Assembly (NCBI RefSeq): GCF_021742065.1
Contig: NZ_JAKKIE010000023.1
Location: 1 to 62,062 of the forward strand
Direction: 5' to 3'
DNA from: Rhizorhapis sp. SPR117
GTDB lineage: Bacteria; Pseudomonadota; Alphaproteobacteria; Sphingomonadales; Sphingomonadaceae
DNA: 62,062 nt
Shown here: one piece after another, positions 17,760-28,343 of the stretch
Position numbering within the stretch: the stretch's first letter is position 1
Layout: the number at the start of each line of letters is the position of its first letter
The notes under the pieces: generated by a model
The model's input: only the letters and a program-made list of their open reading frames with translations
Told to the model about the DNA's origin: nothing
Databases searched by the model: none
Made by a program: the position numbers and the translations under genes

Positions 17760-19727
17760 ATGACCGTCACGGAAAAAACACTCGCCAATGCCATCCGGGC
17801 GCTGTCGATGGATGCGGTACAAGCTGCAAACAGCGGCCATCCGGGGATGCCGATGGGCATGGCGGACGTTGCCACCGTGTTGTTCCGTGAATATCTGAAG
17901 TTCGATCCGAAAACGCCGCATTGGGCAGACCGCGATCGTTTCGTGCTGTCCGCAGGTCACGGATCAATGCTGATCTATTCGCTGCTGCACCTGACCGGCT
18001 ATGCCCGACCGACGCTGGACGACATCCGCAATTTTCGTCAGCTGCACAGCCCATGTGCGGGGCATCCTGAAAATTTCGAACTGGCTGGCGTTGAAACGAC
18101 CACGGGACCGCTGGGGCAGGGGCTTGCCACTGCTGTCGGCATGGCCATGGCCGAACGGCACCTCAACGCGACATTCGGTGATGATCTGGTCGATCATCGC
18201 ACCTGGGTAATCGCAGGCGATGGCTGCCTGATGGAAGGCATCAACCATGAGGCGATCGGCCTTGCCGGGCATATGGGTCTTGGGCGCCTGATCGTGTTGT
18301 GGGACGACAACAAGATCACCATCGATGGCGCCACCAGCCTGTCGACCAGTGAGGATATTCGCGCCCGTTACACTGCAAGCGGCTGGCACGTCGTTTCATG
18401 CGACGGGCACAGTCCCGACGATGTGCGTCGCGCATTGAACGAAGCCGTGGCCGATCCCCGGCCTTCGCTTGTTGCCTGCGACACCACCATTGGCTTTGGC
18501 GCGCCCAACAAGGCCGGTTCGCACAGCGTTCACGGTTCGCCGCTGGGCGCCGAGGAAATCGCTGCGGCTCGTGATTATCTGGACTGGCCGCATGAGCCTT
18601 TTATGATCCCCGAAGAGGTCGCGGCTGAATGGAAGCGGGCAGGCGAGCGTTCCGTTGCTGCGCATGAAGCATGGCGGGGACGGCTTGCAGACCATTTAAA
18701 AGGTGAGGAATTCCAGCGTCGCATGGCGGGTGAGCTGCCCGCCGGATTTTCGCTTACCCATTATATCGACACATTGCTGGCCGAGCCGAAGAAGGTCGCG
18801 ACCCGCAAGGCGAGCGAAATGGCGCTGGAAGCGATCAACGTCTTGCTGCCCGAAACCATGGGCGGTTCGGCCGACCTGACCGGTTCCAACAATACCAAGA
18901 CGAAAACCACGACGCCTTTCACCAAGGACGATTATTCGGGCCGCTATGTCTATTACGGCATCCGGGAATTTGGCATGTCGGCCGCGATGAACGGCATGGC
19001 GCTGCACGGCGGCGTTATTCCTTATGGTGGTACTTTTCTGGTTTTTTCCGATTATTGCCGTCCTGCAATCCGGCTTTCTGCCTTGCAAAAGACGCGCGTT
19101 GTTTATGTCATGACCCATGACAGCATCGGGCTTGGCGAAGACGGCCCGACGCATCAACCTGTCGAGCATGTCATGAGCCTGCGGATGATTCCGAACCTCG
19201 ACGTCTATCGTCCTGCCGATACGGTCGAAACCGCTGAATGCTGGGAACTGGCGCTGCAACGGCAGGACGGGCCGGGATTGCTGGCGCTGACCCGCCAGAA
19301 TTTGCCGCAGCTTCGGCTGGAAAAAAGCGACAATCTCTGCGCTAAAGGAGCCTACCGTCTGCGTGCGGCAACCGCCCCGCGCCGCGTGGTGTTGCTTGCC
19401 AGCGGATCAGAAGTAGAAACCGCATGCGACGTGGCCGCCGCGCTGGAGGAAAAGGGAATCGGCGCGGACGTCGTTTCCATGCCGTGCTGGTCGCTGTTCG
19501 ACGCACAGAGCGCGGCCTATAAGGCCGACCTGCTGCCCGCCGATGCATTGAAGGTATCGATCGAAGCGGGCGTGACCTTTGGCTGGGAACGCTATGTCGG
19601 GCCTGACGGCATCAGCTTCGGCATTGACAGTTTTGGTGCATCCGCCCCGGCGGAAGCACTGTTCGACTATTTTGGCCTCACGGCCGCAAAGATTGCGCCA
19701 CAGATAGTTTCGGCGCTTGGACAATAA
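17760..19727 (+). CDS. tkt: Transketolase
   Basis: A 655-residue thiamine-diphosphate enzyme moving two-carbon units in the pentose phosphate pathway. The N-terminal domain has ANSGHPGMPMGMAD, the GPLGQGLATAVGMA stretch and the ThDP/Mg motif GDGCLMEGINHEA with WDDNKITIDG. The middle domain has EFGMSAAMNGMALHGG and THDSIGLGEDGPTHQPVEH. ATG at 17760 gives the conserved start MTVTEKTLANAIRAL. It heads a run tkt-gap-pgk-fba, with gap 13 bp behind. Confidence 0.97.
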   Translation: MTVTEKTLANAIRALSMDAVQAANSGHPGMPMGMADVATVLFREYLKFDPKTPHWADRDRFVLSAGHGSMLIYSLLHLTGYARPTLDDIRNFRQLHSPCAGHPENFELAGVETTTGPLGQGLATAVGMAMAERHLNATFGDDLVDHRTWVIAGDGCLMEGINHEAIGLAGHMGLGRLIVLWDDNKITIDGATSLSTSEDIRARYTASGWHVVSCDGHSPDDVRRALNEAVADPRPSLVACDTTIGFGAPNKAGSHSVHGSPLGAEEIAAARDYLDWPHEPFMIPEEVAAEWKRAGERSVAAHEAWRGRLADHLKGEEFQRRMAGELPAGFSLTHYIDTLLAEPKKVATRKASEMALEAINVLLPETMGGSADLTGSNNTKTKTTTPFTKDDYSGRYVYYGIREFGMSAAMNGMALHGGVIPYGGTFLVFSDYCRPAIRLSALQKTRVVYVMTHDSIGLGEDGPTHQPVEHVMSLRMIPNLDVYRPADTVETAECWELALQRQDGPGLLALTRQNLPQLRLEKSDNLCAKGAYRLRAATAPRRVVLLASGSEVETACDVAAALEEKGIGADVVSMPCWSLFDAQSAAYKADLLPADALKVSIEAGVTFGWERYVGPDGISFGIDSFGASAPAEALFDYFGLTAAKIAPQIVSALGQ

Positions 19728-19740
19728 GGAGCAATAAGAG

Positions 19741-20751
19741 ATGGCAGTTAAAGTTGCGATCAACGGTTTTGGCCGGATCGGCCGCCTTGTGGCCCGCGCA
19801 ATATTGGAACGTACCGATCACGATCTGGAACTGGTCAGCATCAATGACCTGGCCGATGCCAAATCCAACGCCCTGCTGTTCAAGCGGGACAGCGTTCACG
19901 GTCCATTCCCCGGTTCGGTGGAAGTTGACGGCAACGACATCATCATCAATGGCAAGCGCATCATCGTGACCGCCGAGCGCGATCCGGCCAATCTGCCCCA
20001 TGCGGCCAACGGCGTTGACATCGCGCTCGAATGCACCGGCTTTTTTGCTGACAAGGCTTCAGCAGGCAAGCATCTGACAGCAGGCGCAAAGCGGGTGGTC
20101 ATTTCGGCTCCGGCCAAGGGCGTCGACCGCACGGTTGTTTTTGGCGTCAACCATGGCGACCTGACCGCCGACGACATCGTCATTTCGAACGCAAGCTGCA
20201 CGACCAACTGCCTTGCGCCCATTGCCAAGGTTTTGAATGACACGATCGGCATTGAGCGCGGCCTGATGACCACGATCCACGCCTATACCAACGATCAGAA
20301 GATCCTGGATCAGATTCATCCCGACAAACGCCGCGCACGCGCTGCCGCCATGTCGATGATCCCGACCACCACCGGCGCCGCCCGCGCCGTGGGCGAAGTG
20401 CTGCCCGAACTTAAAGGCAAGCTCGATGGATCGTCTATTCGCGTGCCCACGCCGAACGTATCGGTGGTTGACCTGACCTTCACGCCCAAACGCGACACGA
20501 CTATTGAGGAAGTGAATGGCTTCCTGAAGGCCGCGTCGGAATCCGGCCCGCTCAAGGGTGTGCTCGCCTATACCGACGAGCCGCTGGTATCCATCGACTT
20601 CAATCACTGGCCGGCCAGCTCTACGGTAGACAGCCTGGAAACGGCGGTGATCGACGGCAAGCTGGTGCGCGTGCTCAGCTGGTATGACAATGAATGGGGC
20701 TTCTCCAACCGCATGGTCGATACGACCAATGTGGTTGCTGGCCTTCTTTAA
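19741..20751 (+). CDS. gap: Glyceraldehyde-3-phosphate dehydrogenase, type I
   Basis: A 336-residue NAD-dependent glycolytic enzyme. The Rossmann motif [14 protein letters not shown] is at the N-terminus, catalytic Cys lies in [12 protein letters not shown], and the substrate site [13 protein letters not shown] segment ([15 protein letters not shown]) and C-terminal [12 protein letters not shown] are present. The residue after the Rossmann strand, in SINDL, is consistent with NAD preference. A TAAGGAGCAATAAGAG ribosome site precedes the ATG. It is cotranscribed with tkt and pgk. Confidence 0.98.
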   Translation: MAVKVAINGFGRIGRLVARAILERTDHDLELVSINDLADAKSNALLFKRDSVHGPFPGSVEVDGNDIIINGKRIIVTAERDPANLPHAANGVDIALECTGFFADKASAGKHLTAGAKRVVISAPAKGVDRTVVFGVNHGDLTADDIVISNASCTTNCLAPIAKVLNDTIGIERGLMTTIHAYTNDQKILDQIHPDKRRARAAAMSMIPTTTGAARAVGEVLPELKGKLDGSSIRVPTPNVSVVDLTFTPKRDTTIEEVNGFLKAASESGPLKGVLAYTDEPLVSIDFNHWPASSTVDSLETAVIDGKLVRVLSWYDNEWGFSNRMVDTTNVVAGLL

Positions 20752-20771
20752 GTAGGGATGAAGAAACGGCT

Positions 20772-21956
20772 GTGAAGTCATTCAAAACACTTGATGATAT
20801 GGGCGACATTGTCGGTAAGGCCGTGCTCGTCCGCGAAGATCTGAATGTGCCGATGAAGGATGGCGTGGTGAGCGACGATACCCGTCTCCGCGCAGCCGTT
20901 CCCACTATTAATGAACTGTCCGACCGGGGTGCGAAGGTGCTTGTCCTGTCGCATTTCGGTCGGCCCAAGGCACCGACTCCCGAATTTTCGCTCGCGCAAA
21001 TTGCCGAACCGCTTTCACAGGTGCTTGGCAGGCCCGTGCGGTATATTGACTGGGAAGGCGACAAGGAGGCGGTGGCGACACTTCGGCCTGGCGACATTGC
21101 CGTGCTGGAAAATACCCGCTTCTTCGGTGGTGAAGAAAAAAACGATCCGGCAGTGGTGAAGCGCTTTGCGGCGGTTGGCGATCTGTATGTCAACGACGCC
21201 TTTTCCGCTGCACATCGTGCCCATGCCTCTACCGAGGGCATTGCCCATGTGCTTCCCGCCTTTGCCGGTCGCGCCATGGAGGCAGAACTCGATGCCCTTC
21301 AAAAAGCGCTGGGAGCACCCGAACATCCCGTCGCGGCGGTTGTTGGCGGCGCCAAAGTCTCGTCCAAGCTGGACGTGCTGACGCATCTTGTGACCAAGGT
21401 CGATCATCTGATCATTGGCGGCGGCATGGCCAACACTTTCCTCGCCGCGCGCGGTGTGGACGTCGGCAAGTCGCTGTGCGAACATGATCTGACGGACACT
21501 GCCGAGGCAATCCTTGAGGCTGCGGCTGCGGCGAATTGCACCGTACATCTGCCCTATGACGTAGTGGTGGCGAAAGAGTTCGCCGCCAACCCGCCGACCC
21601 GCACAGTCAACGTCCACGAAGTGGCCGCTGATGAAATGATCCTGGACGTCGGTCCCGCTGCCGTGGAGGCGCTGGCCGACGTGTTGAAGATATGCAGGAC
21701 GCTGGTGTGGAATGGTCCCATGGGTGCGTTTGAAATTCCGCCCTTCGACGCAGCGACCGTAGCGCTCGCCAAAACCGCCGCGGCACTGACCCGCGAAGGT
21801 TCGCTTGTTTCTGTAGCGGGCGGTGGCGATACCGTTGCGGCATTGAACCATGCCGGTGTCGCAGGCGATTTCAGCTTTGTGTCCACCGCAGGCGGCGCTT
21901 TTCTTGAATGGATGGAAGGTAAGGAACTTCCTGGCGTCAAAGCGCTTATGGGCTGA
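20772..21956 (+). CDS. pgk: Phosphoglycerate kinase
   Basis: A 394-residue two-domain kinase forming ATP from 1,3-bisphosphoglycerate. N-terminal substrate residues are in [14 protein letters not shown] and LSHFGRPK; the [13 protein letters not shown] motif, [11 protein letters not shown] and the nucleotide motif [12 protein letters not shown] are intact. The start is GTG at 20772 ([12 protein letters not shown]), 20 bp after the gap stop. The region upstream in frame is gap sequence, so longer starts are excluded. Confidence 0.96.
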   Translation: MKSFKTLDDMGDIVGKAVLVREDLNVPMKDGVVSDDTRLRAAVPTINELSDRGAKVLVLSHFGRPKAPTPEFSLAQIAEPLSQVLGRPVRYIDWEGDKEAVATLRPGDIAVLENTRFFGGEEKNDPAVVKRFAAVGDLYVNDAFSAAHRAHASTEGIAHVLPAFAGRAMEAELDALQKALGAPEHPVAAVVGGAKVSSKLDVLTHLVTKVDHLIIGGGMANTFLAARGVDVGKSLCEHDLTDTAEAILEAAAAANCTVHLPYDVVVAKEFAANPPTRTVNVHEVAADEMILDVGPAAVEALADVLKICRTLVWNGPMGAFEIPPFDAATVALAKTAAALTREGSLVSVAGGGDTVAALNHAGVAGDFSFVSTAGGAFLEWMEGKELPGVKALMG

Positions 21957-22016
21957 TAATTTTATTTACTTCCGTCGTCGGGAGGCGATGCGAATACAGC
22001 AAAAGGGTGTGTACAG

Positions 22017-22913
22017 ATGCGCGAACAGGACATGATGAACAAGATTGCAGGCGGTAACGGCTTTATCGCTGCGCTCGACCAAAGCGGAGGTTCGACGCCC
22101 AAGGCCTTGAAAGGCTATGGCATTGAAGATGATGCATGGTCCTCCGAGGAGGAAATGTTCGGCCTGATCCACCAGATGCGTTCGCGGATCATCACTTCGC
22201 CGGTTTTCACAGGCGAAAAGGTGATCGGGGCAATCCTGTTCGAACGCACCATGGACGGCCAGGCGGACGGCAAGCCTGTTCCCGCTCTCCTGAAAGAACG
22301 CGGCGTGGTTCCCTTCATCAAGATCGACAAGGGACTGGAAGCGGAGGAAAATGGCGTTCAGCTCATGAAGCCGATGCCTGATCTCGATGTGCTGCTGAGG
22401 CGGGCCAAGGGGCTGGGCATGTTCGGCACAAAGGAACGGTCGGTCATCAATCTCGCCAATCGTGAGGGCATTGCCGCAATCGTGAAGCAACAATTCGAAG
22501 TTGGCAGACAGGTTCTTGCCGCCGGTCTGATGCCTATCCTCGAACCGGAAGTGAACATCAAAAGCCCGGAACGGGCCGATGCCGATCAGATACTGCTCGA
22601 AGAATTGTTGAAGGCGCTTGACGCGATGCCGGGCGATGACAAGGTGATGCTGAAGCTTTCGATCCCCGCCAAAGCTGGCCTGTTTGGACCATTGGTGGAT
22701 CATCCTCGCGTGCTGCGGGTGGTCGCGCTCTCAGGCGGATATAGTCGTCCGGAGGCCTGCGTGGAGCTTGCAAAGAATCGCGGCATGATCGCCAGCTTCA
22801 GCCGGGCCTTGCTGCAGGATCTGCGCCATCAGATGAGCGCCGCCGCGTTTGACGAGTCACTGGGTGCCGCGATCGACGAAATCTACACCGCTTCGACGAA
22901 AAAGGTCGCCTGA
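22017..22913 (+). CDS. Fructose-bisphosphate aldolase, class I
   Basis: A 298-residue aldolase cleaving or forming fructose-1,6-bisphosphate through a Schiff-base lysine. The N-terminus FIAALDQSGGSTPKALKGYG and the strand LMPILEPEVNIKSPERAD belong to the class I bacterial family with FKIDKGL-type Lys in PFIKIDKGL. VMLKLSIPAK, with its conserved Lys, is typical. Use of a class I rather than class II (metal) enzyme is a common sphingomonad trait. It lies 60 bp after pgk, and a family A repeat follows. Confidence 0.93.
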   Translation: MREQDMMNKIAGGNGFIAALDQSGGSTPKALKGYGIEDDAWSSEEEMFGLIHQMRSRIITSPVFTGEKVIGAILFERTMDGQADGKPVPALLKERGVVPFIKIDKGLEAEENGVQLMKPMPDLDVLLRRAKGLGMFGTKERSVINLANREGIAAIVKQQFEVGRQVLAAGLMPILEPEVNIKSPERADADQILLEELLKALDAMPGDDKVMLKLSIPAKAGLFGPLVDHPRVLRVVALSGGYSRPEACVELAKNRGMIASFSRALLQDLRHQMSAAAFDESLGAAIDEIYTASTKKVA

Positions 22914-22928
22914 GGAATAATTATTATT

Positions 22929-23024
22929 TCGTCATCCCCGCGAAAGCGGGAATCCATCTCCTTTGGCCTTATCCAGAAACGTCGCATAGGGAGATGGATT
23001 CCCGCTTTCGCGGGAATGACGAAA
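22929..23024. repeat. Paired-arm inverted repeat, family A variant (GTCATCCCCGCGAAAGCGGG)
   Basis: Arms GTCATCCCCGCGAAAGCGGG (from 22931) and the complement CCCGCTTTCGCGGGAATGAC (ending 23020) enclose about 28 bp. It fills almost the whole gap between the aldolase gene and thiE, its right arm ending about 20 bp before the thiE start. No poly-T follows, so readthrough into thiE is likely. Confidence 0.92.
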
Positions 23025-23040
23025 AGGGTAGTCGGGCACA

Positions 23041-23757
23041 ATGACCTCTGAAATCCTTGACGATGACATCCCGCTCGACCCATCTTTCGCCACGCGGTTC
23101 GACACGAAGGACCGGCGGCCCGCCTGTCAGCTTTACCTGATTTCGCCGCCTGTCATTGACGCTGTTTTCGCGGACAAGTTGGCGGCGGCGCTGGATGCTG
23201 GGAAAGTCGCGGCGTTTCAGTTGCGCCTCAAGGGCGTCTCTGACGAGGCCATTTTAAAGGCTGCCGAAACGCTGATCCCCATCTGCGCCGTGCGCGATGT
23301 GGCTTTCATCCTCAACGACAGGATGGACCTGGCCCAGGAATGCGGCGCGGATGGCGTACATCTGGGGCAGGGGGATGGCGACGCGCGCGAGGCGCGAAAA
23401 CTGCTTGGTCCTTCGGCGCAAATCGGTGTCACCTGTCATGACAGCCGCCATCTCGCCATGGAAGCGGGCGAAGCGGGCGCCGATTATGTGGCTTTCGGGG
23501 CTTTCTATCCCACGACGACAAAGGAAACCACGCATCGCCCCGATCCGTCGATTCTCTCATGGTGGACTACCGTGTTCGGCCTCCCCTGCGTGGCGATTGG
23601 CGGGATCACGGCGGACAATGCAAAGCCGCTGGTCGATGCAGGGGCAGATTTCATCGCCGTCAGCAGCGCGGTGTGGAACCATGAAGAAGGGGCGGCTGCC
23701 GGTGTTCGGGCTTTTGGGGCGGTCCTCCCCCTTGCCACTCGCGCGCCTAAAGGATAG
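23041..23757 (+). CDS. thiE: Thiamine-phosphate synthase
   Basis: A 238-residue TIM-barrel enzyme joining HMP-PP and HET-P to make thiamine phosphate. Family motifs are [40 protein letters not shown] and the phosphate-binding [11 protein letters not shown] with AVSSAVW. The N-terminus is about 25 residues longer than usual (acidic, beginning [15 protein letters not shown]). Its place between aldolase and efp looks like chance linkage, though transketolase upstream is a thiamine enzyme. Confidence 0.93.
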   Translation: MTSEILDDDIPLDPSFATRFDTKDRRPACQLYLISPPVIDAVFADKLAAALDAGKVAAFQLRLKGVSDEAILKAAETLIPICAVRDVAFILNDRMDLAQECGADGVHLGQGDGDAREARKLLGPSAQIGVTCHDSRHLAMEAGEAGADYVAFGAFYPTTTKETTHRPDPSILSWWTTVFGLPCVAIGGITADNAKPLVDAGADFIAVSSAVWNHEEGAAAGVRAFGAVLPLATRAPKG

Positions 23758-23805
23758 AGGCGCAGCCCAACGGCTCTTTAACATCCTTGAAAAGCGAGAT
23801 GCGCG

Positions 23806-24369
23806 ATGAAGATCAGCGGCGTGGACATTCGTCCCGGCAATAATATCGAATATGAAGGCGGCCTGTGGCGCGCCGTGAAGATTCAGCATACCCAGCCGGG
23901 CAAGGGCGGCGCCTATATGCAGGTGGAGCTGAAAAACCTGATCGACGGACGCAAGAATAATGTGCGCTTTCGTTCCGCCGAAACGGTTGAGCGCATCCGG
24001 CTCGATACAAAGGATTTTCAGTATCTTTATGCGGAAGGCGACATGCTCGTCTTCATGGACAAGGATACTTATGAGCAGATCAACCTGCCGCTCGACATGC
24101 TGGGCGATGCCGCGGCATTTTTGCAGGACGGCATGGATGTGACGCTGGAAATGTACGACGAACGCCCGATTTCGGTGCAGCTTCCCGAAACCATCGAAGC
24201 AACGGTGGTGGAAGCCGATGCGGTTGTGAAGGGGCAGACAGCGTCTGCATCATACAAGCCCGCGATCCTCGATAACGGCGTGCGTGTCATGGTTCCCCCG
24301 CACATCACAACGGGCACCAGAATCGTGGTCGATGTCTACGAACGCGAATATGTGAAGCGCGCGGAGTGA
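23806..24369 (+). CDS. efp: Elongation factor P
   Basis: A 187-residue tRNA-mimic protein that relieves ribosome stalling at polyproline. It has three beta-barrel (KOW, OB, C-terminal) domains. The modification loop at the tip of domain I reads [19 protein letters not shown], with Lys where EpmA-type beta-lysylation occurs. C-terminal signature [12 protein letters not shown] is near-canonical. The length is normal. It follows thiE by 48 bp. Confidence 0.97.
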   Translation: MKISGVDIRPGNNIEYEGGLWRAVKIQHTQPGKGGAYMQVELKNLIDGRKNNVRFRSAETVERIRLDTKDFQYLYAEGDMLVFMDKDTYEQINLPLDMLGDAAAFLQDGMDVTLEMYDERPISVQLPETIEATVVEADAVVKGQTASASYKPAILDNGVRVMVPPHITTGTRIVVDVYEREYVKRAE

Positions 24370-24373
24370 TCCG

Positions 24374-24475
24374 TCTCCCCTTCCGCTTGCGGGAGGGGAT
24401 CAAGGGGAGGGCCTGTTGGATGGCTCTCCTGTAACATTCCCTCCCAACCCCTCCCGCAAGCGGGAGGGGGGAGAT
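24374..24475. repeat. Paired-arm inverted repeat (CCGCTTGCGGGAGGGG / CCCCTCCCGCAAGCGG)
   Basis: Arms CCCCTTCCGCTTGCGGGAGG and CCCCTCCCGCAAGCGGGAGG lie 40-odd bases apart between efp and the suhB-like gene. The right arm ends only a few bases before the start codon of that gene, so the purine-rich GGAGGGGGGAGATTAAT at its edge probably doubles as the ribosome-binding site. Confidence 0.88.
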
Positions 24476-24479
24476 TAAT

Positions 24480-25295
24480 ATGGTATCCCATTCAGGCCTT
24501 CTCACCGTCATGGAACGCGCCGCGCGCAAGGCCGCCCCACGCCTGCGCCGCGACTTTGGCGAGGTTCAGCATCTGCAGGTTTCCCGCAAGGGACCGGCGG
24601 ATTTTGTGTCTATGGCCGATCAGCGTGCCGAGCGCACCCTGTACGATGAACTCCTGAAAGCCCGACCCGACTGGGGGTTCCTGATGGAAGAGGGCGGTGA
24701 GATCGTGGGTGATCCCGATAAGCCGCGCTGGATCATCGATCCGCTCGATGGCACAAGCAATTTTCTGCACGGCGTCCCGCATTTCGCCATCTCCATTGGT
24801 GTGCAGGAACCAAAGCTTGGCGGCGGCTGGGGCGAAATCACGACCGGCCTTGTCTATCAGCCGTTGACCGATGAAAGCTATTGGGCGGAAAAAAATCGCG
24901 GGGCCTGGCAGCAGGACCGGCGTCTAAGAGTGTCTGCCCGCCGCGATCTGGCAGATTCGCTGATTGCGACCGGCATTCCCTATCTGGGCCATGGTGATTT
25001 GTCGCAATGGACGCGGATTTTTGGTGCTGTTGCTCCTGAAGTTGCTGGCGTCCGGCGTTTCGGCGCGGCTTCTCTCGATCTCGCCCATGTCGCGGCGGGT
25101 CGGTATGATGGATTCTGGGAAAGCGACCTGTCGCCCTGGGACGTGGCGGCGGGTATGTTGCTTGTGCGAGAAGCAGGCGGGTTCGTGACCGATTTCCGGG
25201 GCGGTGACCGCTGTATCGAACGGCGCGAATTTATTGCCGGGAATGACGTAATCCACAGCAAACTCCACAAGCTTGTTGCCTCGGCTTTGCGATAG
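24480..25295 (+). CDS. suhB: Inositol-1-monophosphatase family protein (SuhB-like)
   Basis: A 271-residue Mg-dependent phosphatase of the IMPase fold. The metal-binding motif WIIDPLDGTSNFLHGVPHFA is intact, an EEGG motif precedes it, and the second metal site is in WDVAAGMLLVREAGG. SuhB-type proteins dephosphorylate inositol phosphates and in E. coli also join rRNA antitermination complexes. The symbol is given by family; the precise substrate is unknown. ATG at 24480 lies directly after repeat DNA that supplies a strong GGAGG. Confidence 0.9.
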   Translation: MVSHSGLLTVMERAARKAAPRLRRDFGEVQHLQVSRKGPADFVSMADQRAERTLYDELLKARPDWGFLMEEGGEIVGDPDKPRWIIDPLDGTSNFLHGVPHFAISIGVQEPKLGGGWGEITTGLVYQPLTDESYWAEKNRGAWQQDRRLRVSARRDLADSLIATGIPYLGHGDLSQWTRIFGAVAPEVAGVRRFGAASLDLAHVAAGRYDGFWESDLSPWDVAAGMLLVREAGGFVTDFRGGDRCIERREFIAGNDVIHSKLHKLVASALR

Positions 25296-25390
25296 AAGCA
25301 GCTATACACGATATTCCGCATTTTTTGCACTGCGGCAGGCTTGCCCCTCGTGGCTCATCTGCCTAAAAGCGCGCCCAAGACATCCTGCAA

Positions 25391-25777
25391 GTGAGAGTCT
25401 CTTTGGTCGATCTATCGCAATATCTGCCGATTCTGCTGTTTCTTGGCGTTGCTTTGGCGCTGTCGAGCCTGTTTGTATTTTTGCCGATGGCAGTATCGCG
25501 CCTCACGGGCACGCATAAGCCGAGCCCGGACAAGCTGGCCGAATATGAATGCGGATTTCCGGCGTTCGAGGACCCGCGCAGCCAGTTCGACGTACGTTTC
25601 TATCTCGTCGCCATTCTCTTCATTGTTTTTGATCTTGAAGCGGCGTTTCTCTTTCCCTGGGCAGTCAGCCTTGAGGAAATCGGCTGGGCAGGCTGGGTGA
25701 CGATGATGATCTTCATATTAGAGCTGGTGCTTGGCCTTGTCTATGCGTGGAAAAAAGGAGCGCTCGATTGGGAGTAG
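25391..25777 (+). CDS. nuoA: NADH-quinone oxidoreductase subunit A
   Basis: A 128-residue membrane subunit with three helices near the quinone site of complex I. Conserved [20 protein letters not shown] and [12 protein letters not shown] are present. The start is given as GTG 25391; TTG at 25403 (MVDLSQYLP) is an alternative and closer to the family N-terminus. First of thirteen nuo genes in canonical order; the 95-bp upstream gap should hold the operon promoter, which I could not pinpoint. It overlaps nuoB by 10 bp. Confidence 0.95.
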   Translation: MRVSLVDLSQYLPILLFLGVALALSSLFVFLPMAVSRLTGTHKPSPDKLAEYECGFPAFEDPRSQFDVRFYLVAILFIVFDLEAAFLFPWAVSLEEIGWAGWVTMMIFILELVLGLVYAWKKGALDWE

Positions 25778-26310
25778 AACTCACACACACGCCGCCGCCA
25801 ACAGGCACGTTGCCGGATCAGGACTATTTCCAGTCGCTCACAGGCGAAGTGAACGACAAGGGCTTTCTCGTCACCTCGACCGAGGATCTGTTCAACTGGG
25901 CCCGCACCGGCTCGCTCTGGTGGATGACGTTCGGCCTGGCGTGCTGCGCGGTGGAGATGATCCACGTCAACATGCCGCGTTACGACATGGAGCGTTTCGG
26001 CGTCGCCCCGCGCGCATCCCCGCGCCAGTCGGACGTCATGATCGTCGCGGGCACGCTCTGCAACAAGATGGCCCCCGCGCTGCGCAAGGTCTATGACCAG
26101 ATGAGCGAGCCGAAATACGTCATTTCCATGGGAAGCTGCGCCAATGGTGGCGGCTATTATCATTATAGCTATAGCGTTGTGCGCGGTTGCGACCGGATCG
26201 TGCCTGTGGACATCTACGTCCCCGGATGCCCGCCGACCGCCGAAGCGCTGCTCTATGGCGTGATGCAGCTTCAGCGGAAAATCCGCCGTATCGGGACGAT
26301 TGAACGGTGA
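25768..26310 (+). CDS. nuoB: NADH-quinone oxidoreductase subunit B
   Basis: A 180-residue peripheral-arm subunit carrying the terminal Fe-S cluster N2. Cluster ligands are visible: the tandem CC in [11 protein letters not shown], the Cys in [17 protein letters not shown] [16 protein letters not shown] and [12 protein letters not shown] chose TTG at 25768 because an AAGGAG stands 7 bases upstream; the family begins near this point and an earlier GTG at 25747 sits inside nuoA without a ribosome site. The start overlaps nuoA by 10 bp. Confidence 0.95.
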   Translation: MGVELTHTPPPTGTLPDQDYFQSLTGEVNDKGFLVTSTEDLFNWARTGSLWWMTFGLACCAVEMIHVNMPRYDMERFGVAPRASPRQSDVMIVAGTLCNKMAPALRKVYDQMSEPKYVISMGSCANGGGYYHYSYSVVRGCDRIVPVDIYVPGCPPTAEALLYGVMQLQRKIRRIGTIER

Positions 26311-26331
26311 TCCGTTTCGCAAGTTCCAACC

Positions 26332-26407
26332 TCCGTTCGTGTCGAGCGAAGTCGAGACACGTTTGCGCCAAGCCAGCGTCCCTCGACTTCGCTCGGGACG
26401 AACGGGT
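26332..26407. repeat. Paired-arm inverted repeat, family B (CGTTCGTGTCGAGCGAAG)
   Basis: Left arm CCGTTCGTGTCGAGCGAAGT and right arm CTTCGCTCGGGACGAACGGG sit between nuoB and nuoC. Each arm contains its own short palindrome (GTGTCGAGCGAAGTCGAGACAC). The frame of nuoC stays open through the element back to 26300, so the repeat is potentially translatable as an N-terminal extension. Confidence 0.9.
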
Positions 26408-26425
26408 TGTGATCGGGTCTCAAAA

Positions 26426-27088
26426 ATGAACCACCCCGCACCCAAATATGCGAGCAATGAAGGCGTGGCCGACGCGATCCGCACGGCGCTGGGCGGTACG
26501 ATTGTCGATCTGGTTGATGCCGTGGACGAAATCAGCGTCACCGTCACCCGCGACGCGCTGCCCGATGCGATGGTGAAGCTGCGCGATGACCTTGCCTATC
26601 AACAGCTCATGGAAATCGCGGGCGTGGATTATCCTGATCGACCGGAGCGGTTCGAGGTCTGTTATCATTTGCTCAGCCTCACGAAAAATCACCGTATCCG
26701 TGTCAAGGTGACGACCGACGAGGACACGCCGGTCCCCAGCATCACGGACATCTGGCCGGTCGCTGGCTGGCTGGAACGCGAAGTTTTCGACATGTATGGC
26801 GTGATCTTCTCCGGTAACCGCGATTTGCGCCGTATCCTTACCGATTACGGCTTCAAGGGACATCCGCAGCGCAAGGATTTTCCCCTCACTGGCTATGTCG
26901 AGCTGCGCTATTCGGAAGAAGCCAAGCGGGTCGTCTATGAACCCGTCAAGCTGGCACAGGATTTCCGCACCTTCGATTTCATGTCGCCATGGGAAGGCGC
27001 GCAATATGTGCTGCCCGGCGATGAAAAGGCGAAACCCGAAGCGCCCGGCGCACCCTCACCGGTCAAGGCAGGAGGGGAGAAGAAGTGA
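26426..27088 (+). CDS. nuoC: NADH-quinone oxidoreductase subunit C
   Basis: A 220-residue peripheral subunit (30-kDa type) forming the connection between the Fe-S arm and the quinone module. The signature [19 protein letters not shown] followed by [18 protein letters not shown] is complete. A Lys/Pro/Gly-rich tail of about 20 residues ends the protein. ATG at 26426 starts the conserved part; the in-frame extension upstream is repeat DNA. Separate from nuoD here, not fused as in E. coli. Confidence 0.96.
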   Translation: MNHPAPKYASNEGVADAIRTALGGTIVDLVDAVDEISVTVTRDALPDAMVKLRDDLAYQQLMEIAGVDYPDRPERFEVCYHLLSLTKNHRIRVKVTTDEDTPVPSITDIWPVAGWLEREVFDMYGVIFSGNRDLRRILTDYGFKGHPQRKDFPLTGYVELRYSEEAKRVVYEPVKLAQDFRTFDFMSPWEGAQYVLPGDEKAKPEAPGAPSPVKAGGEKK

Positions 27089-28302
27089 CCTCCATAACCG
27101 AAACGCTGCCGCACGACGCTGCGGGCGAAACGCAGATCCAGAATTACACCATCAACTTCGGTCCGCAGCATCCCGCCGCGCACGGCGTGCTCCGCATGGT
27201 GATGGAACTGGACGGCGAAATCGTCGAGCGCATCGATCCCCATGTCGGCCTGCTCCATCGCGGCACTGAAAAGCTGATCGAGTACAAGACCTATTTGCAG
27301 GCGCTGCCCTATTTCGACCGGCTCGATTACTGCTCACCGCTCGCCATGGAGCACAGCTATGTGCTTGCCATTGAAAAGCTGTTGGGCCTGGAAGTGCCGT
27401 TGCGCGGCCAGTATCTGCGCGTGTTTTTCGCGGAACTGACCCGCATCTGCAATCATATGCTCAACATCGGGTCGCACGTCATGGACGTGGGCGCGATGAC
27501 GCCGAACCTGTGGGTGTTCGAAATCCGCGAGGATTGCCTCAACTTCTTCGAACGCGCGTCGGGCGCGCGCATGCATAGCGCCTATTACCGGCCCGGCGGC
27601 GTGCATCAGGATGTACCGCTCAAGCTGCTGACCGACATCGCCGAATGGCTGGACACCCGTCTGCCTCGCTTGTTCGAGGATGCGATGAGCCTGGTCATCG
27701 ACAACCGCATCTTCAAGCAGCGCAATGTCGACATCGCCGTGGTCAGCAAGGACGACGCGATCGCATGGGGCTTTTCCGGCCCGATGATCCGCGGTTCCGG
27801 CATCCCCTGGGATTTGCGCCGGTCGCAGCCCTATGACGTCTATGACCGTATGGACTTCGAAATTCCGGTCGGCACCAATGGCGACTGCTACGACCGCTTC
27901 ATGGTCCGCGTTGAGGAAGTGCGCCAGTCCGCCAAGATCATGAAGCAGTGCCTCCAACAAATGCCCGAAGGCCCCATCGCCTCGCTGGACCGCAAGGTCG
28001 TCCCGCCCCGTCGCGGCGAGATGAAGCATTCGATGGAAGCGCTCATCCACCATTTCAAGCTCTATACCGAGGGCTTCCACGTCCCCGCCGGCGAAGTCTA
28101 TGTCGCCACCGAAAGCCCCAAGGGCGAATTCGGCGTCTATCTGGTCAGCGACGGGTCCAACAAACCCTATCGCTGCAAGATCCGCCCGACCGCCTTCTCG
28201 CATTTGCAGGCGATGGATTTCATGACCAAGGGCCATATGCTGGCCGACGCGACCGCCATTTTGGGCGCGATGGACATCGTGTTCGGGGAGTGTGATCGGT
28301 GA
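27085..28302 (+). CDS. nuoD: NADH-quinone oxidoreductase subunit D
   Basis: A 405-residue 49-kDa-type subunit that with NuoB forms the quinone-binding pocket. [44 protein letters not shown] and C-terminal DIVFGECDR are canonical. GTG start at 27085 has GGAGGGGAGAAGAA upstream and overlaps the nuoC stop by 4 bases. The C-terminal RHMxKGHMLAD-like segment ([20 protein letters not shown]) is intact. Confidence 0.97.
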   Translation: MTSITETLPHDAAGETQIQNYTINFGPQHPAAHGVLRMVMELDGEIVERIDPHVGLLHRGTEKLIEYKTYLQALPYFDRLDYCSPLAMEHSYVLAIEKLLGLEVPLRGQYLRVFFAELTRICNHMLNIGSHVMDVGAMTPNLWVFEIREDCLNFFERASGARMHSAYYRPGGVHQDVPLKLLTDIAEWLDTRLPRLFEDAMSLVIDNRIFKQRNVDIAVVSKDDAIAWGFSGPMIRGSGIPWDLRRSQPYDVYDRMDFEIPVGTNGDCYDRFMVRVEEVRQSAKIMKQCLQQMPEGPIASLDRKVVPPRRGEMKHSMEALIHHFKLYTEGFHVPAGEVYVATESPKGEFGVYLVSDGSNKPYRCKIRPTAFSHLQAMDFMTKGHMLADATAILGAMDIVFGECDR

Positions 28303-28343
28303 AGACTGACGTACGCGACTCCCAAGCCCGCACCTTCGTCCGC

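Noticed and set aside
22929..23024. Palindromic repeats as Rho-independent terminators
   Set aside because: Stems are strong but no T tract follows, and most lie inside operons whose downstream genes lack another promoter.
25296..25390. A clear promoter for the nuo operon
   Set aside because: No -35/-10 pair of convincing spacing could be picked by eye in the 95 bp before nuoA.
26300..26425. N-terminal extension of NuoC through the family B repeat
   Set aside because: The family N-terminus starts at 26426; the extension encodes only repeat DNA. Contrast glyS, where the repeat is internal and must be translated.
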